The position numbers and the translations under genes were made by a program. A stretch of 7,526 nucleotides of DNA from Marivivens sp. Lineage in GTDB: Bacteria; Pseudomonadota; Alphaproteobacteria; Rhodobacterales; Rhodobacteraceae. Of this stretch, positions 1 through 5,862 are shown piece after piece. The notes beneath the pieces are model-generated. The model ran no database searches. It had not been told where the DNA came from and worked only from the letters and a program-made list of their open reading frames with translations. The stretch spans positions 1 to 7,526 of the forward strand of contig JAHEBR010000097.1 in NCBI GenBank assembly GCA_024642185.1. The letters are read 5' to 3'. How positions within the stretch are numbered: the first letter of the stretch is position 1; each line of letters opens with the position of its first letter.

Positions 1-1082
1 AGCCTTGCCGTCACGCTTTCCCCCTTGCGGCGGATCTCGACCGTCTCGCCGGGCTGGCAATCAATCCCGATCAGCGCATAGCCGATGTTGGCCTTCATCC
101 GGTAGGACCAGACGCAGTTGGTCATGTCGCCGACCTTGCGGCCATCCTTGGTGATCTCTTCCCAGGCAAAGCCAAGCGGCGCGGGCGTCTCGCCCTCTAG
201 GATCAGGCCAAGCTGGTGGCGTTTCGGCCCTTCGGCGGCGATCCGGCGCAGGGCTTTGATGCCGATCACATCGTCGGCCACGTCGAGGTCGACATACTTG
301 CCGAGGCGGACCTCGTAAGGATTGGTGGTGTCGTCGGTATCGCCGCCACAGGAGACAAGGCCACTCTCGGTCCGCTCGGGCGTCGTGGGCGCGCCGGGAC
401 CGATGCCATGAGGCGCTCCGGCTTCCTTGACGATGTTCCAAAGCTCGGTGCCGCGTGTGCCGTCCTTGAGATAGATCTCGAACCCGCCCTGCTTGGACCA
501 GCCAGAGCGCTGCACCGCGACCGGGATGCCGCCCACCTCGGTCTCCTTGAACCAGAAGTATTTCACCTCGCGCACCCAGTCGCCGAAGATATGGGCGACC
601 ACATCCTCGGCCTTTGGCCCCTGCACAGCCAGCGGCGAAACATCGGGCTCGGACACCTTCACATCCAGCCCCCGCTCCGCACCGATGGCCCGCGCCCAAT
701 ACCAGATGTCGCTATCGGCGATCGAGAACCAGTAGCGGTCCTCGTCAAGCTTCAGCAGGATCGGGTCGTTGATCAGAACGCCCTCGTGGTTGCAGAGGGG
801 GACGTATTTGCCCTGCCCCACCTTGCATTTCGACAGATCGCGGGGCGAAAGGATCTGCGCGAGCTTGCCCGCATCCTTGCCGGTCAGCTGCACCTGCCGC
901 TCGACCGCCACGTCCCACATGGAAACGCCGTTGATGAGGCGCCAGTATTCCGCTTCGCGGTCGCCATAGTTCGCAGGCATAACCATGCGGTTGTAGACCG
1001 ATGCGCCGGCAAGGCCGTCGGCGAGGGTTGCCTCATAGAAGGGCGAAGGGCGCAGGCGGGCGGTCGGGAAGATCGTGAACAT
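1..1082 (-). CDS. DmdA-like aminomethyltransferase-fold protein (GcvT family), C-terminus cut by window edge
   Basis: The visible 360 residues belong to the folate-binding GcvT/DmdA family, whose members move a methyl or methylene group from a substrate to tetrahydrofolate in the cytoplasm. The segment RSGWSKQGGFEIY (residues 192-204) is typical of the dimethylsulfoniopropionate demethylase clade rather than of true glycine-cleavage T proteins. The LINDP stretch (about 103-107) lies where T proteins carry their conserved aspartate, and VSPLAVQGP (148-156) is another family block. A C-terminal barrel domain begins near residue 300. DmdA proteins run to roughly 365 residues, so only a short tail should be missing. 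The ATG at 1082 is preceded by AGGA seven bases upstream. The gene lies 108 bases downstream of a same-strand hydrolase and may share its transcript. Family membership is clear. The substrate (DMSP, or another methylated sulfonium or amine) cannot be told from sequence, because Rhodobacteraceae often carry several DmdA paralogues of unknown substrate. Confidence 0.85.
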   Translation of the reverse strand, partial: MFTIFPTARLRPSPFYEATLADGLAGASVYNRMVMPANYGDREAEYWRLINGVSMWDVAVERQVQLTGKDAGKLAQILSPRDLSKCKVGQGKYVPLCNHEGVLINDPILLKLDEDRYWFSIADSDIWYWARAIGAERGLDVKVSEPDVSPLAVQGPKAEDVVAHIFGDWVREVKYFWFKETEVGGIPVAVQRSGWSKQGGFEIYLKDGTRGTELWNIVKEAGAPHGIGPGAPTTPERTESGLVSCGGDTDDTTNPYEVRLGKYVDLDVADDVIGIKALRRIAAEGPKRHQLGLILEGETPAPLGFAWEEITKDGRKVGDMTNCVWSYRMKANIGYALIGIDCQPGETVEIRRKGESVTAR

Positions 1083-1090
1083 CTGGCGGT

Positions 1091-1111
1091 CCTGAAAGGC
1101 TGATATTCAGG
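1091..1111 (-). promoter_or_regulatory. Possible hairpin covering the ribosome binding site of the DmdA-like gene
   Basis: On the minus strand CCTGAA (1111-1106) and TTCAGG (1096-1091) form a perfect 6-base inverted repeat around a 9-base loop. The AGGA used as the ribosome binding site (1093-1090) overlaps the second arm, so folding would hide it. This is seen directly, but the stem is short and could be accidental. Confidence 0.3.
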
Positions 1112-1143
1112 GCAAACTGCCGGATATCATCCCCGCAAGGCAA

Positions 1144-1185
1144 ATGACCGATTTGGAGACTTTGCCAGAACGGGAATCGGGTCAT
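1144..1185. repeat. Imperfect inverted repeat between hydrolase and DmdA-like gene; operator or weak hairpin
   Basis: ATGACCGATT (1144-1153) and AATCGGGTCAT (1175-1185) are complementary over ten pairs with one bulged base, around a 21-base centre. The repeat begins a few bases after the hydrolase stop. On the minus strand it is followed by TTTGCC and not by a T-run, so it is a poor intrinsic terminator. The right arm is part of the 15-base motif that recurs upstream of the lysR gene, which favours a protein-binding site. Confidence 0.45.
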
Positions 1186-1190
1186 GGCGC

Positions 1191-2408
1191 TCAGGCAAGC
1201 GCCTGATAGGTCAAAACGCGAAGCTGGCGGCGCAGGGTATAGGTGCTCGAGGGGAAGAGCTGGGTCATCAGAATGACGGTCAGATCTTCGGCCGGATCGA
1301 CCCAGAAAGTGGTCGAGGCCATGCCGCCCCAGTTGAACTCGCCTGGGCTGCCAAGGATCTTGGCTTTCGCTGGATCAAGCATGACAGCGACACCGAGCCC
1401 GAAGCCGATCCCGGAGAAGGTTGTCTCCGCAAATTGCGTCTGCCCGCGGCTGGCGAGATCGCCGCCCATATGGTTGCTGATCATCAGATCGAAGGTCTTG
1501 CGCCCGATGAACCTTCCGCCCGAATAACGCCCGCCGGAAAGCAGCATCGAGGCGAATTTCTGGTAATCGTCGATGGTCGAAAGAAGGCCGCCCCCACCGC
1601 AGAAAAGCTTCATATTCGGGTCATATCTTTGGCCGGCCGGCTCCGGCTCCGGCTGGAAGCCCTCTGGCCCCGGACCGTATATCGCCGCCATACGCCGCTT
1701 CAGCGCGGGATCCCGCAGAAAGAAGCCGGTGTCGTTCATGCCAAGCGGGGCAAAGATGCGCTCTTCGAAAAATGCAGCAAGGCTTTTGCCTGACAGGATT
1801 TCAACGATCCGCCCCAAAACCGTAGTCGAAACCCCATAGTGCCAGCGCGCCCCGGGTTGGAAGGCCAAGGGCAAGCTGGCCAGCCGGTCGATCGCTGCTT
1901 CGAGCGTGTCACCCGCTCGGCTGAGATCCAGACCTTCAGAGATCATCGCCCGCTCAAGCGCATTTCCGCCTTCCAGGTCGTAGATAAGGCCAGACTGATG
2001 GGTCATCAGATCATGGATCGTCATGGGCCGTTCCAGATCTTCGACATCGCTCAGGCGATGCCCCTCACCCCGCCAGACCTTCAGGCTGCCGAACGAAGGA
2101 ATGAAATCCGCGACCGGCTGATCGAGCTGAAACGCGCCTTCCTCATAAAGCATCAGCGCCGCCAGCGTCGTGATCGGCTTGGTCATCGAATAGATGCGCC
2201 AGATGGTGTCACGGGTCACAGGCAAGCCCGCCTCGGCATCTCGCATCCCCGCCAAGCCGCGATAGGCCACTTCGCCTCTGCGCGTAATCTGAACCAAGAG
2301 CCCGGCCAGCCGCCGCGAGGCCACTTGATCGGCCATCCAGCCGTCGATCCGGCCAAGTCGCTCAGGATCGAAGCCAAGACGCATCAGGGTAGCGGGATCG
2401 AGTTTCAT
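1191..2408 (-). CDS. Serine hydrolase of the class C beta-lactamase/esterase family
   Basis: The 405-residue protein has the class C beta-lactamase fold (family PF00144), which includes esterases, D-aminopeptidases and penicillin-binding-like enzymes. The nucleophile motif SMTK is at residues 74-77, inside IYSMTKPITT. The family block LMTHQSGL is at about 134-141. The second catalytic motif begins at Tyr191 in WHYGVSTTVLG, so the usual YxN is replaced by YGV, as is common in the esterase branch. A glycine-rich FCGGGGLLST and a C-terminal FNWGG follow. No signal peptide is evident at the N-terminus, which argues for a cytoplasmic esterase or amidase rather than a secreted antibiotic-degrading enzyme. 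The ATG at 2408 has GGAG six bases upstream. It is divergent from the LysR gene and upstream of the DmdA-like gene on the same strand. The substrate is unknown. Confidence 0.9.
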   Translation of the reverse strand: MKLDPATLMRLGFDPERLGRIDGWMADQVASRRLAGLLVQITRRGEVAYRGLAGMRDAEAGLPVTRDTIWRIYSMTKPITTLAALMLYEEGAFQLDQPVADFIPSFGSLKVWRGEGHRLSDVEDLERPMTIHDLMTHQSGLIYDLEGGNALERAMISEGLDLSRAGDTLEAAIDRLASLPLAFQPGARWHYGVSTTVLGRIVEILSGKSLAAFFEERIFAPLGMNDTGFFLRDPALKRRMAAIYGPGPEGFQPEPEPAGQRYDPNMKLFCGGGGLLSTIDDYQKFASMLLSGGRYSGGRFIGRKTFDLMISNHMGGDLASRGQTQFAETTFSGIGFGLGVAVMLDPAKAKILGSPGEFNWGGMASTTFWVDPAEDLTVILMTQLFPSSTYTLRRQLRVLTYQALA

Positions 2409-2482
2409 TGACGGCTCCGTTATGCGGTTTGTCGGATTTGACGTTCCTCGGTGCGAACCCGCAAGCGATAAGATCTGCGGAT

Positions 2483-2497
2483 ATGACCCGATTCTCG
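2483..2497 (+). promoter_or_regulatory. Candidate LysR-regulator binding site in the divergent intergenic region
   Basis: ATGACCCGATTCTCG lies 17 bases before the lysR start, in the 106-base gap between the divergent hydrolase and lysR genes. The same 15-mer with one change (ATGACCCGATTCCCG) occurs on the minus strand at 1185-1171, upstream of the DmdA-like gene. LysR regulators usually control their own gene and a divergent neighbour, so this is a reasonable operator candidate. The rest of the gap (2409-2514) has a TTGACG at 2438-2443 but no well-spaced -10 partner that I can support. Confidence 0.4.
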
Positions 2498-2514
2498 GAA
2501 TAGGTTAGTCAGAC

Positions 2515-3432
2515 ATGGCGCAACAGCTTCCCCCGCTCACATGGCTCCGCGCCTTCGAGGCCTCGGCCCGGCATCTGTCGTTTACCAATGCTGCGGCTGA
2601 GTTGAACCTGACGCAGGCGGCGATTTCCAAACAGGTGAAACTGCTCGAATATCACCTGCGCGAACCGCTCTTCTTCCGCAAGCCGCGAAGCCTTGTTCTG
2701 ACGCGTGTCGGTGAAGCCTACCTGCCCAAAGTGCGCGATGCCTTCGAACGGCTGGCTGCGGGCACCGAAGAGGTGTTTGGCCACCGCCGCAGCGAGGTTT
2801 TGACGGTCCGCGCCGCGGTCGGGTTTTCGGTCAATTGGATCGCCGCGCGGCTTCACCGTTTCCTTGAGGCGCATCCCAAAACGCCCGTGCGCCTTGTCTC
2901 TTCGGTCTGGGGCGACAGCTTCGATACCGACCGCTTCGACATGGATATCCAATATGGCTCGGGGAAATGGGCAGGGTTCTTGGCCGACCGGCTTACCTAT
3001 GAAACCGTCACGCCCGTCTGCGCACCAGCCCTGCTCAGCGGCCAGCCGCCTCTTAAGACACCGGACGATCTGGCGCACCATCGCCTTCTCCATGTCATCG
3101 GATACGAGGAAGGTTGGGCAGACTGGCTCAAGGCAGCGGGTGCGCGAGGTGTAAATGCCGGTCAGGGTCTGCAATTCGACACATCGCTTCTGATCCTCGA
3201 AGTGGCCAAAAGCGGAGCCGGTGTCGCGCTTGGCCGCTCGTCGATGACTGCGGCAGACCTTTCGGCGGGAACGCTTGTTGCGCCATTCGAGCTGGCACTG
3301 CCTGTGAAAGAGGCCTTCTATCTTCTCCGGCCATCCGAAGGGCCGGAACATCCCGACGCCAGCCTTTTCCGCGATTGGCTCTTGGCCGAAGCCGAAGCCG
3401 ATCCGCTCAATCAACGCAATCGGCTTGCCTAG
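2515..3432 (+). CDS. LysR-family transcriptional regulator, GcvA type
   Basis: The 305-residue protein starts with LPPLTWLRAFEASARHLSFT and TQAAISKQVKLLE, the winged helix-turn-helix of the GcvA subgroup of LysR regulators (helix-turn-helix at about residues 23-42). The periplasmic-binding-protein-like effector domain follows from about residue 92. It contains the subgroup blocks YGSGKWAG and PVCAPALLSGQPPLKTPDDL, which closely resemble E. coli GcvA. Length is normal for the family. The ATG at 2515 has only a weak AGG upstream. It is divergent from the hydrolase/DmdA-like pair, the usual layout for a LysR gene and its targets. Its stop overlaps that of convergent glpD. E. coli GcvA controls the glycine cleavage operon. 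The neighbour here is a GcvT-fold protein, which is suggestive, but the GcvA subgroup has very many members with other targets and the effector is unknown. Confidence 0.93.
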   Translation: MAQQLPPLTWLRAFEASARHLSFTNAAAELNLTQAAISKQVKLLEYHLREPLFFRKPRSLVLTRVGEAYLPKVRDAFERLAAGTEEVFGHRRSEVLTVRAAVGFSVNWIAARLHRFLEAHPKTPVRLVSSVWGDSFDTDRFDMDIQYGSGKWAGFLADRLTYETVTPVCAPALLSGQPPLKTPDDLAHHRLLHVIGYEEGWADWLKAAGARGVNAGQGLQFDTSLLILEVAKSGAGVALGRSSMTAADLSAGTLVAPFELALPVKEAFYLLRPSEGPEHPDASLFRDWLLAEAEADPLNQRNRLA

Positions 3433-4979
3433 GCTTGGGCCGCCATCCAGGCTTCGAGCCGCTCGACCTGCTCCGCATCGAGCCTCAGCCCCAGCTTGCT
3501 CCGCCGCCAAAGCACGTCCTCGGCAGTTTGGGCGAATTCTTTGTCCATGAGCCATCGCACCTCGGCAGCCGTGAGGCCCGCACCAAAATCCGGCCCAAGT
3601 TCGCTCATGTCTTTGGCCTGCCCCAGAATGATCGCCCCATCCGTGCCATAAGCACGGGCGAGGCGATGTGCCAAAGCGAGCGATAGGAACGGATAATCGA
3701 GCCGCAGCTCTGCGGCGATGGCCATCGTCCCGCCGACAGGAAAGTCGCCGCCCGGCAAAGGCGCAAGACGCGTCCACCCCCCGGACCTGCCCGGCAAGTT
3801 TGGCGCCAAGAGATCAAGCGCCGCCTCGGCCAGTTTGCGATAGGTGGTGATCTTGCCGCCAAAGACATTGAGAAGCGGCGCGCCTGCAGCATCGAGCCGC
3901 AGCGTATAATCGCGCGAGGCGGCGGTGGCAGACGCCTCGCCCTCTTCGTGCAGGGGGCGAACGCCGGAATAGGTCCAGACGATATCCTCGCGGGCGATAT
4001 CCTTCCGGAAATAGCTGTTGGCGAAGCCGATCAGATAGCTGATTTCGGCCTCGCTGCATTCGGGGCGGGTATCGGGGTCGGGGTGATCCTGATCGGTGGT
4101 GCCGATCAGGGTGAAATCCTGCTCGTAGGGAATCGCAAAGATGATCCGGCCGTCCCCACCCTGAAAGAAATAGGCCTTGTCATGGTCAAAGAGCCTGCGG
4201 GTGACGATATGGCTCCCGCGCACGAGGCGCAGGCGATCCGTGCTGGGGAGCCGCGCCACATCCTCGATCACCTGCCCCGCCCAAGGGCCCGAGGCATTGA
4301 CGAGGGCACGCGCGGCGATGGTCAGCCGCCCGCCTGGCCCCTCGGCCTCGATCTCCCACAGGTCGCCTACCCGCCGCGCCGAGATCACCTTGGTGCGCGT
4401 CAGGATCGTCGCCCCGCGCTCGGCTGCATCGCGGGCATTGAGCACGACAAGTCGCGCATCATCCACCCAACCATCAGAATATTCGAAGGCGCGCCTAAAG
4501 CGCGGCTCAAGCGGCGCGCCCTCGGGTTCCCGGTCCAGCCGCAGGCTGCGGGTGCCGGGCAAAAGCCGCCGCCCGCCCATCCAGTCATAGAGGAAAAGCC
4601 CCGCCCGGATCATCGCCACCGGCCGCCGACCCTTGGTCCAGGGCATGAGGCGGGCAAGAATTCTTGAAACCGGCGTCATGCTCTCGAACCGCATCTCGGG
4701 CGAAAGCGGCAGGACAAAACGCATGGGCCGGCTGATATGCGGGCAGATCGAGAGGAGGATTTCGCGCTCGATCAACGCCTCGCGCACGAGGCGAAACTCG
4801 AGGAATTCGAGATAGCGCAGGCCGCCATGGAAAAGCTTGGTCGAAGCAGACGAGGTGGCCGATGCCAGATCGCCCATTTCCGCAAGCCCCACGCGCAAGC
4901 CTCGCCCCGCCGCATCTCGGGCGATGCCGCAACCGTTGATGCCGCCACCGATGATGAAAAGGTCGAAATCTGCGGCCAT
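3429..4979 (-). CDS. glpD: Aerobic glycerol-3-phosphate dehydrogenase (FAD-dependent)
   Basis: GlpD oxidises sn-glycerol-3-phosphate to dihydroxyacetone phosphate at the inner face of the cytoplasmic membrane and passes electrons to quinone. The 516-residue product is close to the usual length of about 500. The FAD-binding GGGINGCG is at residues 11-18. The signature DLASATSSASTKLFHGGLRY (37-56) continues into LEFLEFRLVREAL, which closely matches E. coli GlpD and includes the substrate-site Arg-Tyr pair at 55-56. The mid-protein blocks YSGVRPL and FGGKITTYRKLAE, and the C-terminal EDVLWRRSKLGL of the capping domain, are all present. The ATG at 4979 has GGAGGG four bases upstream. It is divergent from glpR, which is the expected repressor gene. 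No glycerol kinase or facilitator gene follows, since the next gene is convergent. EryB, the erythritol-phosphate dehydrogenase, is a relative, but the adjacent GlpR-type regulator favours GlpD. Confidence 0.95.
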   Translation of the reverse strand: MAADFDLFIIGGGINGCGIARDAAGRGLRVGLAEMGDLASATSSASTKLFHGGLRYLEFLEFRLVREALIEREILLSICPHISRPMRFVLPLSPEMRFESMTPVSRILARLMPWTKGRRPVAMIRAGLFLYDWMGGRRLLPGTRSLRLDREPEGAPLEPRFRRAFEYSDGWVDDARLVVLNARDAAERGATILTRTKVISARRVGDLWEIEAEGPGGRLTIAARALVNASGPWAGQVIEDVARLPSTDRLRLVRGSHIVTRRLFDHDKAYFFQGGDGRIIFAIPYEQDFTLIGTTDQDHPDPDTRPECSEAEISYLIGFANSYFRKDIAREDIVWTYSGVRPLHEEGEASATAASRDYTLRLDAAGAPLLNVFGGKITTYRKLAEAALDLLAPNLPGRSGGWTRLAPLPGGDFPVGGTMAIAAELRLDYPFLSLALAHRLARAYGTDGAIILGQAKDMSELGPDFGAGLTAAEVRWLMDKEFAQTAEDVLWRRSKLGLRLDAEQVERLEAWMAAQA

Positions 4980-5003
4980 GCCGCCCTCCAGTTGAGTCGT
5001 GCC

Positions 5004-5009
5004 ATTCTA
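5004..5009 (-). promoter_or_regulatory. Tentative -10 element for glpD
   Basis: Minus-strand TAGAAT (5009-5004) is one base from the TATAAT consensus and would give a leader of roughly 20 bases before the glpD ATG. The -35 region 17 bases upstream (TTTTCT) is poor. An alternative -10, TATATT (5039-5034), lies at the edge of the candidate operator. Neither is certain. Confidence 0.25.
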
Positions 5010-5037
5010 GGCGTTTTCCGTCGATCAGAAAATAATA

Positions 5038-5081
5038 TATGTTCGTTTTTTTTCGCTTTTAGATCACTATTGCGAAAATTC
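5038..5081. promoter_or_regulatory. Candidate GlpR operator in the glpD-glpR intergenic region
   Basis: This is the AT-rich core of the 124-base gap between glpD and glpR. TATGTTCGTT (5038-5047) fits the half-site consensus known for E. coli GlpR (WATKYTCGWW). It is followed directly by TTTTTTCGCT (5048-5057), so two TTCG cores sit ten bases apart in the same orientation. TTTTCGC (5050-5056) also pairs as an inverted repeat with GCGAAAA (5072-5078). The site overlaps or adjoins any promoter for either gene, consistent with repression of glpD and autoregulation of glpR. Half-site resemblance is seen in the sequence; binding is inferred. Confidence 0.5.
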
Positions 5082-5103
5082 ACGGAAATGCGAGAATGCG
5101 CCC

Positions 5104-5862
5104 ATGTCTGACAGCCTTCGCCATTCCGATATTCTCGCCCTTGCCCGCGCTTCGGGCAAAGTCACCGTAGAGGGGCTGGCCGGGCGTTTTGGCGTCACGG
5201 TCCAGACCATCCGGCGCGATCTGGCCGCGCTTGATGCCTCGGGCCAGCTCGCCCGCGTGCATGGCGGGGCCGTCTTGCGATCAGGCACGGCCAACATCGC
5301 CCACGCCGAACGGCGGCAGCTGAACGCAGCGGCCAAAGTTCGGATGGCGGAAGCAGCAGCGGGCGAGGTCCAAGAGGGCATGACAATTTTTGTCGGCATC
5401 GGCACTTCGACCGAGGCGCTTGCGCGGGCCCTGCTTCACCATGCTGACTTGCAGGTGATCACCAACAATTTTCATGTCGCTGAAATTCTCGCCGCCAATC
5501 CGGGCGCGAGCCTCGTGCTTACCGGCGGCAGCTACCGGCGCAGCGACGGCGGCCTCGTCGGCCCTGCCGCTATCGCCACGATCCGCCATTTTCGTTGCGA
5601 TCTGGCGTTTTTTGGCAGCTCAGCCCTCGATGAGCGGGGCGACATGCTCGATTTCGATATGGCCGAGGTCGAGGTCAACCGCGCCATCCTTGAACACGCG
5701 CGGCGGCGCGTCCTTCTGGCCGACCATTCCAAGCTCGACCGCCGCGCACCGGTGCGCGTGGGATCGCTCAGCGATGTGGATCTACTGATCACCGACCGCC
5801 CCCTGCCCGCCGCCTTGGCCGAAGTCTGCGGCAGTTGGGGCACCGAAGTCAGGATTGCCTGA
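5104..5862 (+). CDS. glpR: DeoR-family repressor of glycerol-3-phosphate metabolism
   Basis: The 252-residue protein is a full-length DeoR-family regulator. The N-terminal helix-turn-helix (about residues 21-42) contains VTVQTIRRDLAAL, followed by the linker RVHGGAV (51-57). The C-terminal sugar-phosphate-binding domain contains the phosphate-loop-like GIGTSTEALARAL, then VITNNFHVAEIL, LTGGSYRRSDGGLVG and ADHSKLDR. MLDFDMAEVEVNRAILE closely parallels LLEFDYHEVRTKRAIIE of E. coli GlpR and separates it from other DeoR subgroups. Glycerol-3-phosphate is the known inducer of GlpR. The ATG at 5104 has no strong Shine-Dalgarno; GGAAA lies 15 bases upstream. It is divergent from glpD, and its stop codon abuts that of the convergent dehydrogenase. 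DeoR subgroups can be confused, but the glpD neighbour supports this name. Confidence 0.88.
   Translation: MSDSLRHSDILALARASGKVTVEGLAGRFGVTVQTIRRDLAALDASGQLARVHGGAVLRSGTANIAHAERRQLNAAAKVRMAEAAAGEVQEGMTIFVGIGTSTEALARALLHHADLQVITNNFHVAEILAANPGASLVLTGGSYRRSDGGLVGPAAIATIRHFRCDLAFFGSSALDERGDMLDFDMAEVEVNRAILEHARRRVLLADHSKLDRRAPVRVGSLSDVDLLITDRPLPAALAEVCGSWGTEVRIA

Noticed and set aside
216..1103. Long plus-strand open frame of 295 codons opposite the DmdA-like gene
   Set aside because: The minus strand encodes a continuous, recognisable DmdA/GcvT protein here. The plus-strand translation has no family motif and reflects GC-rich codon bias.
1144..1185. Intrinsic terminator after the serine hydrolase
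   Set aside because: The stem is only moderately GC-rich, has a bulge and a 21-base loop, and lacks a following T-run, so I list it as an inverted repeat only.
2438..2474. Sigma-70-like promoter for lysR from TTGACG (2438-2443) and TAAGAT (2469-2474)
   Set aside because: The spacing is 25 bases, far from the usual 16-18.
2509..3777. Minus-strand open frame of 422 codons spanning lysR and the end of glpD
   Set aside because: It runs antisense to all of lysR and out of frame through glpD, both of which have strong family signatures. Its translation is low-complexity, Arg-rich and unrecognisable.
3948..4667. Plus-strand open frame of 239 codons within glpD
   Set aside because: It lies entirely antisense to well-conserved glpD sequence and shows no domain.
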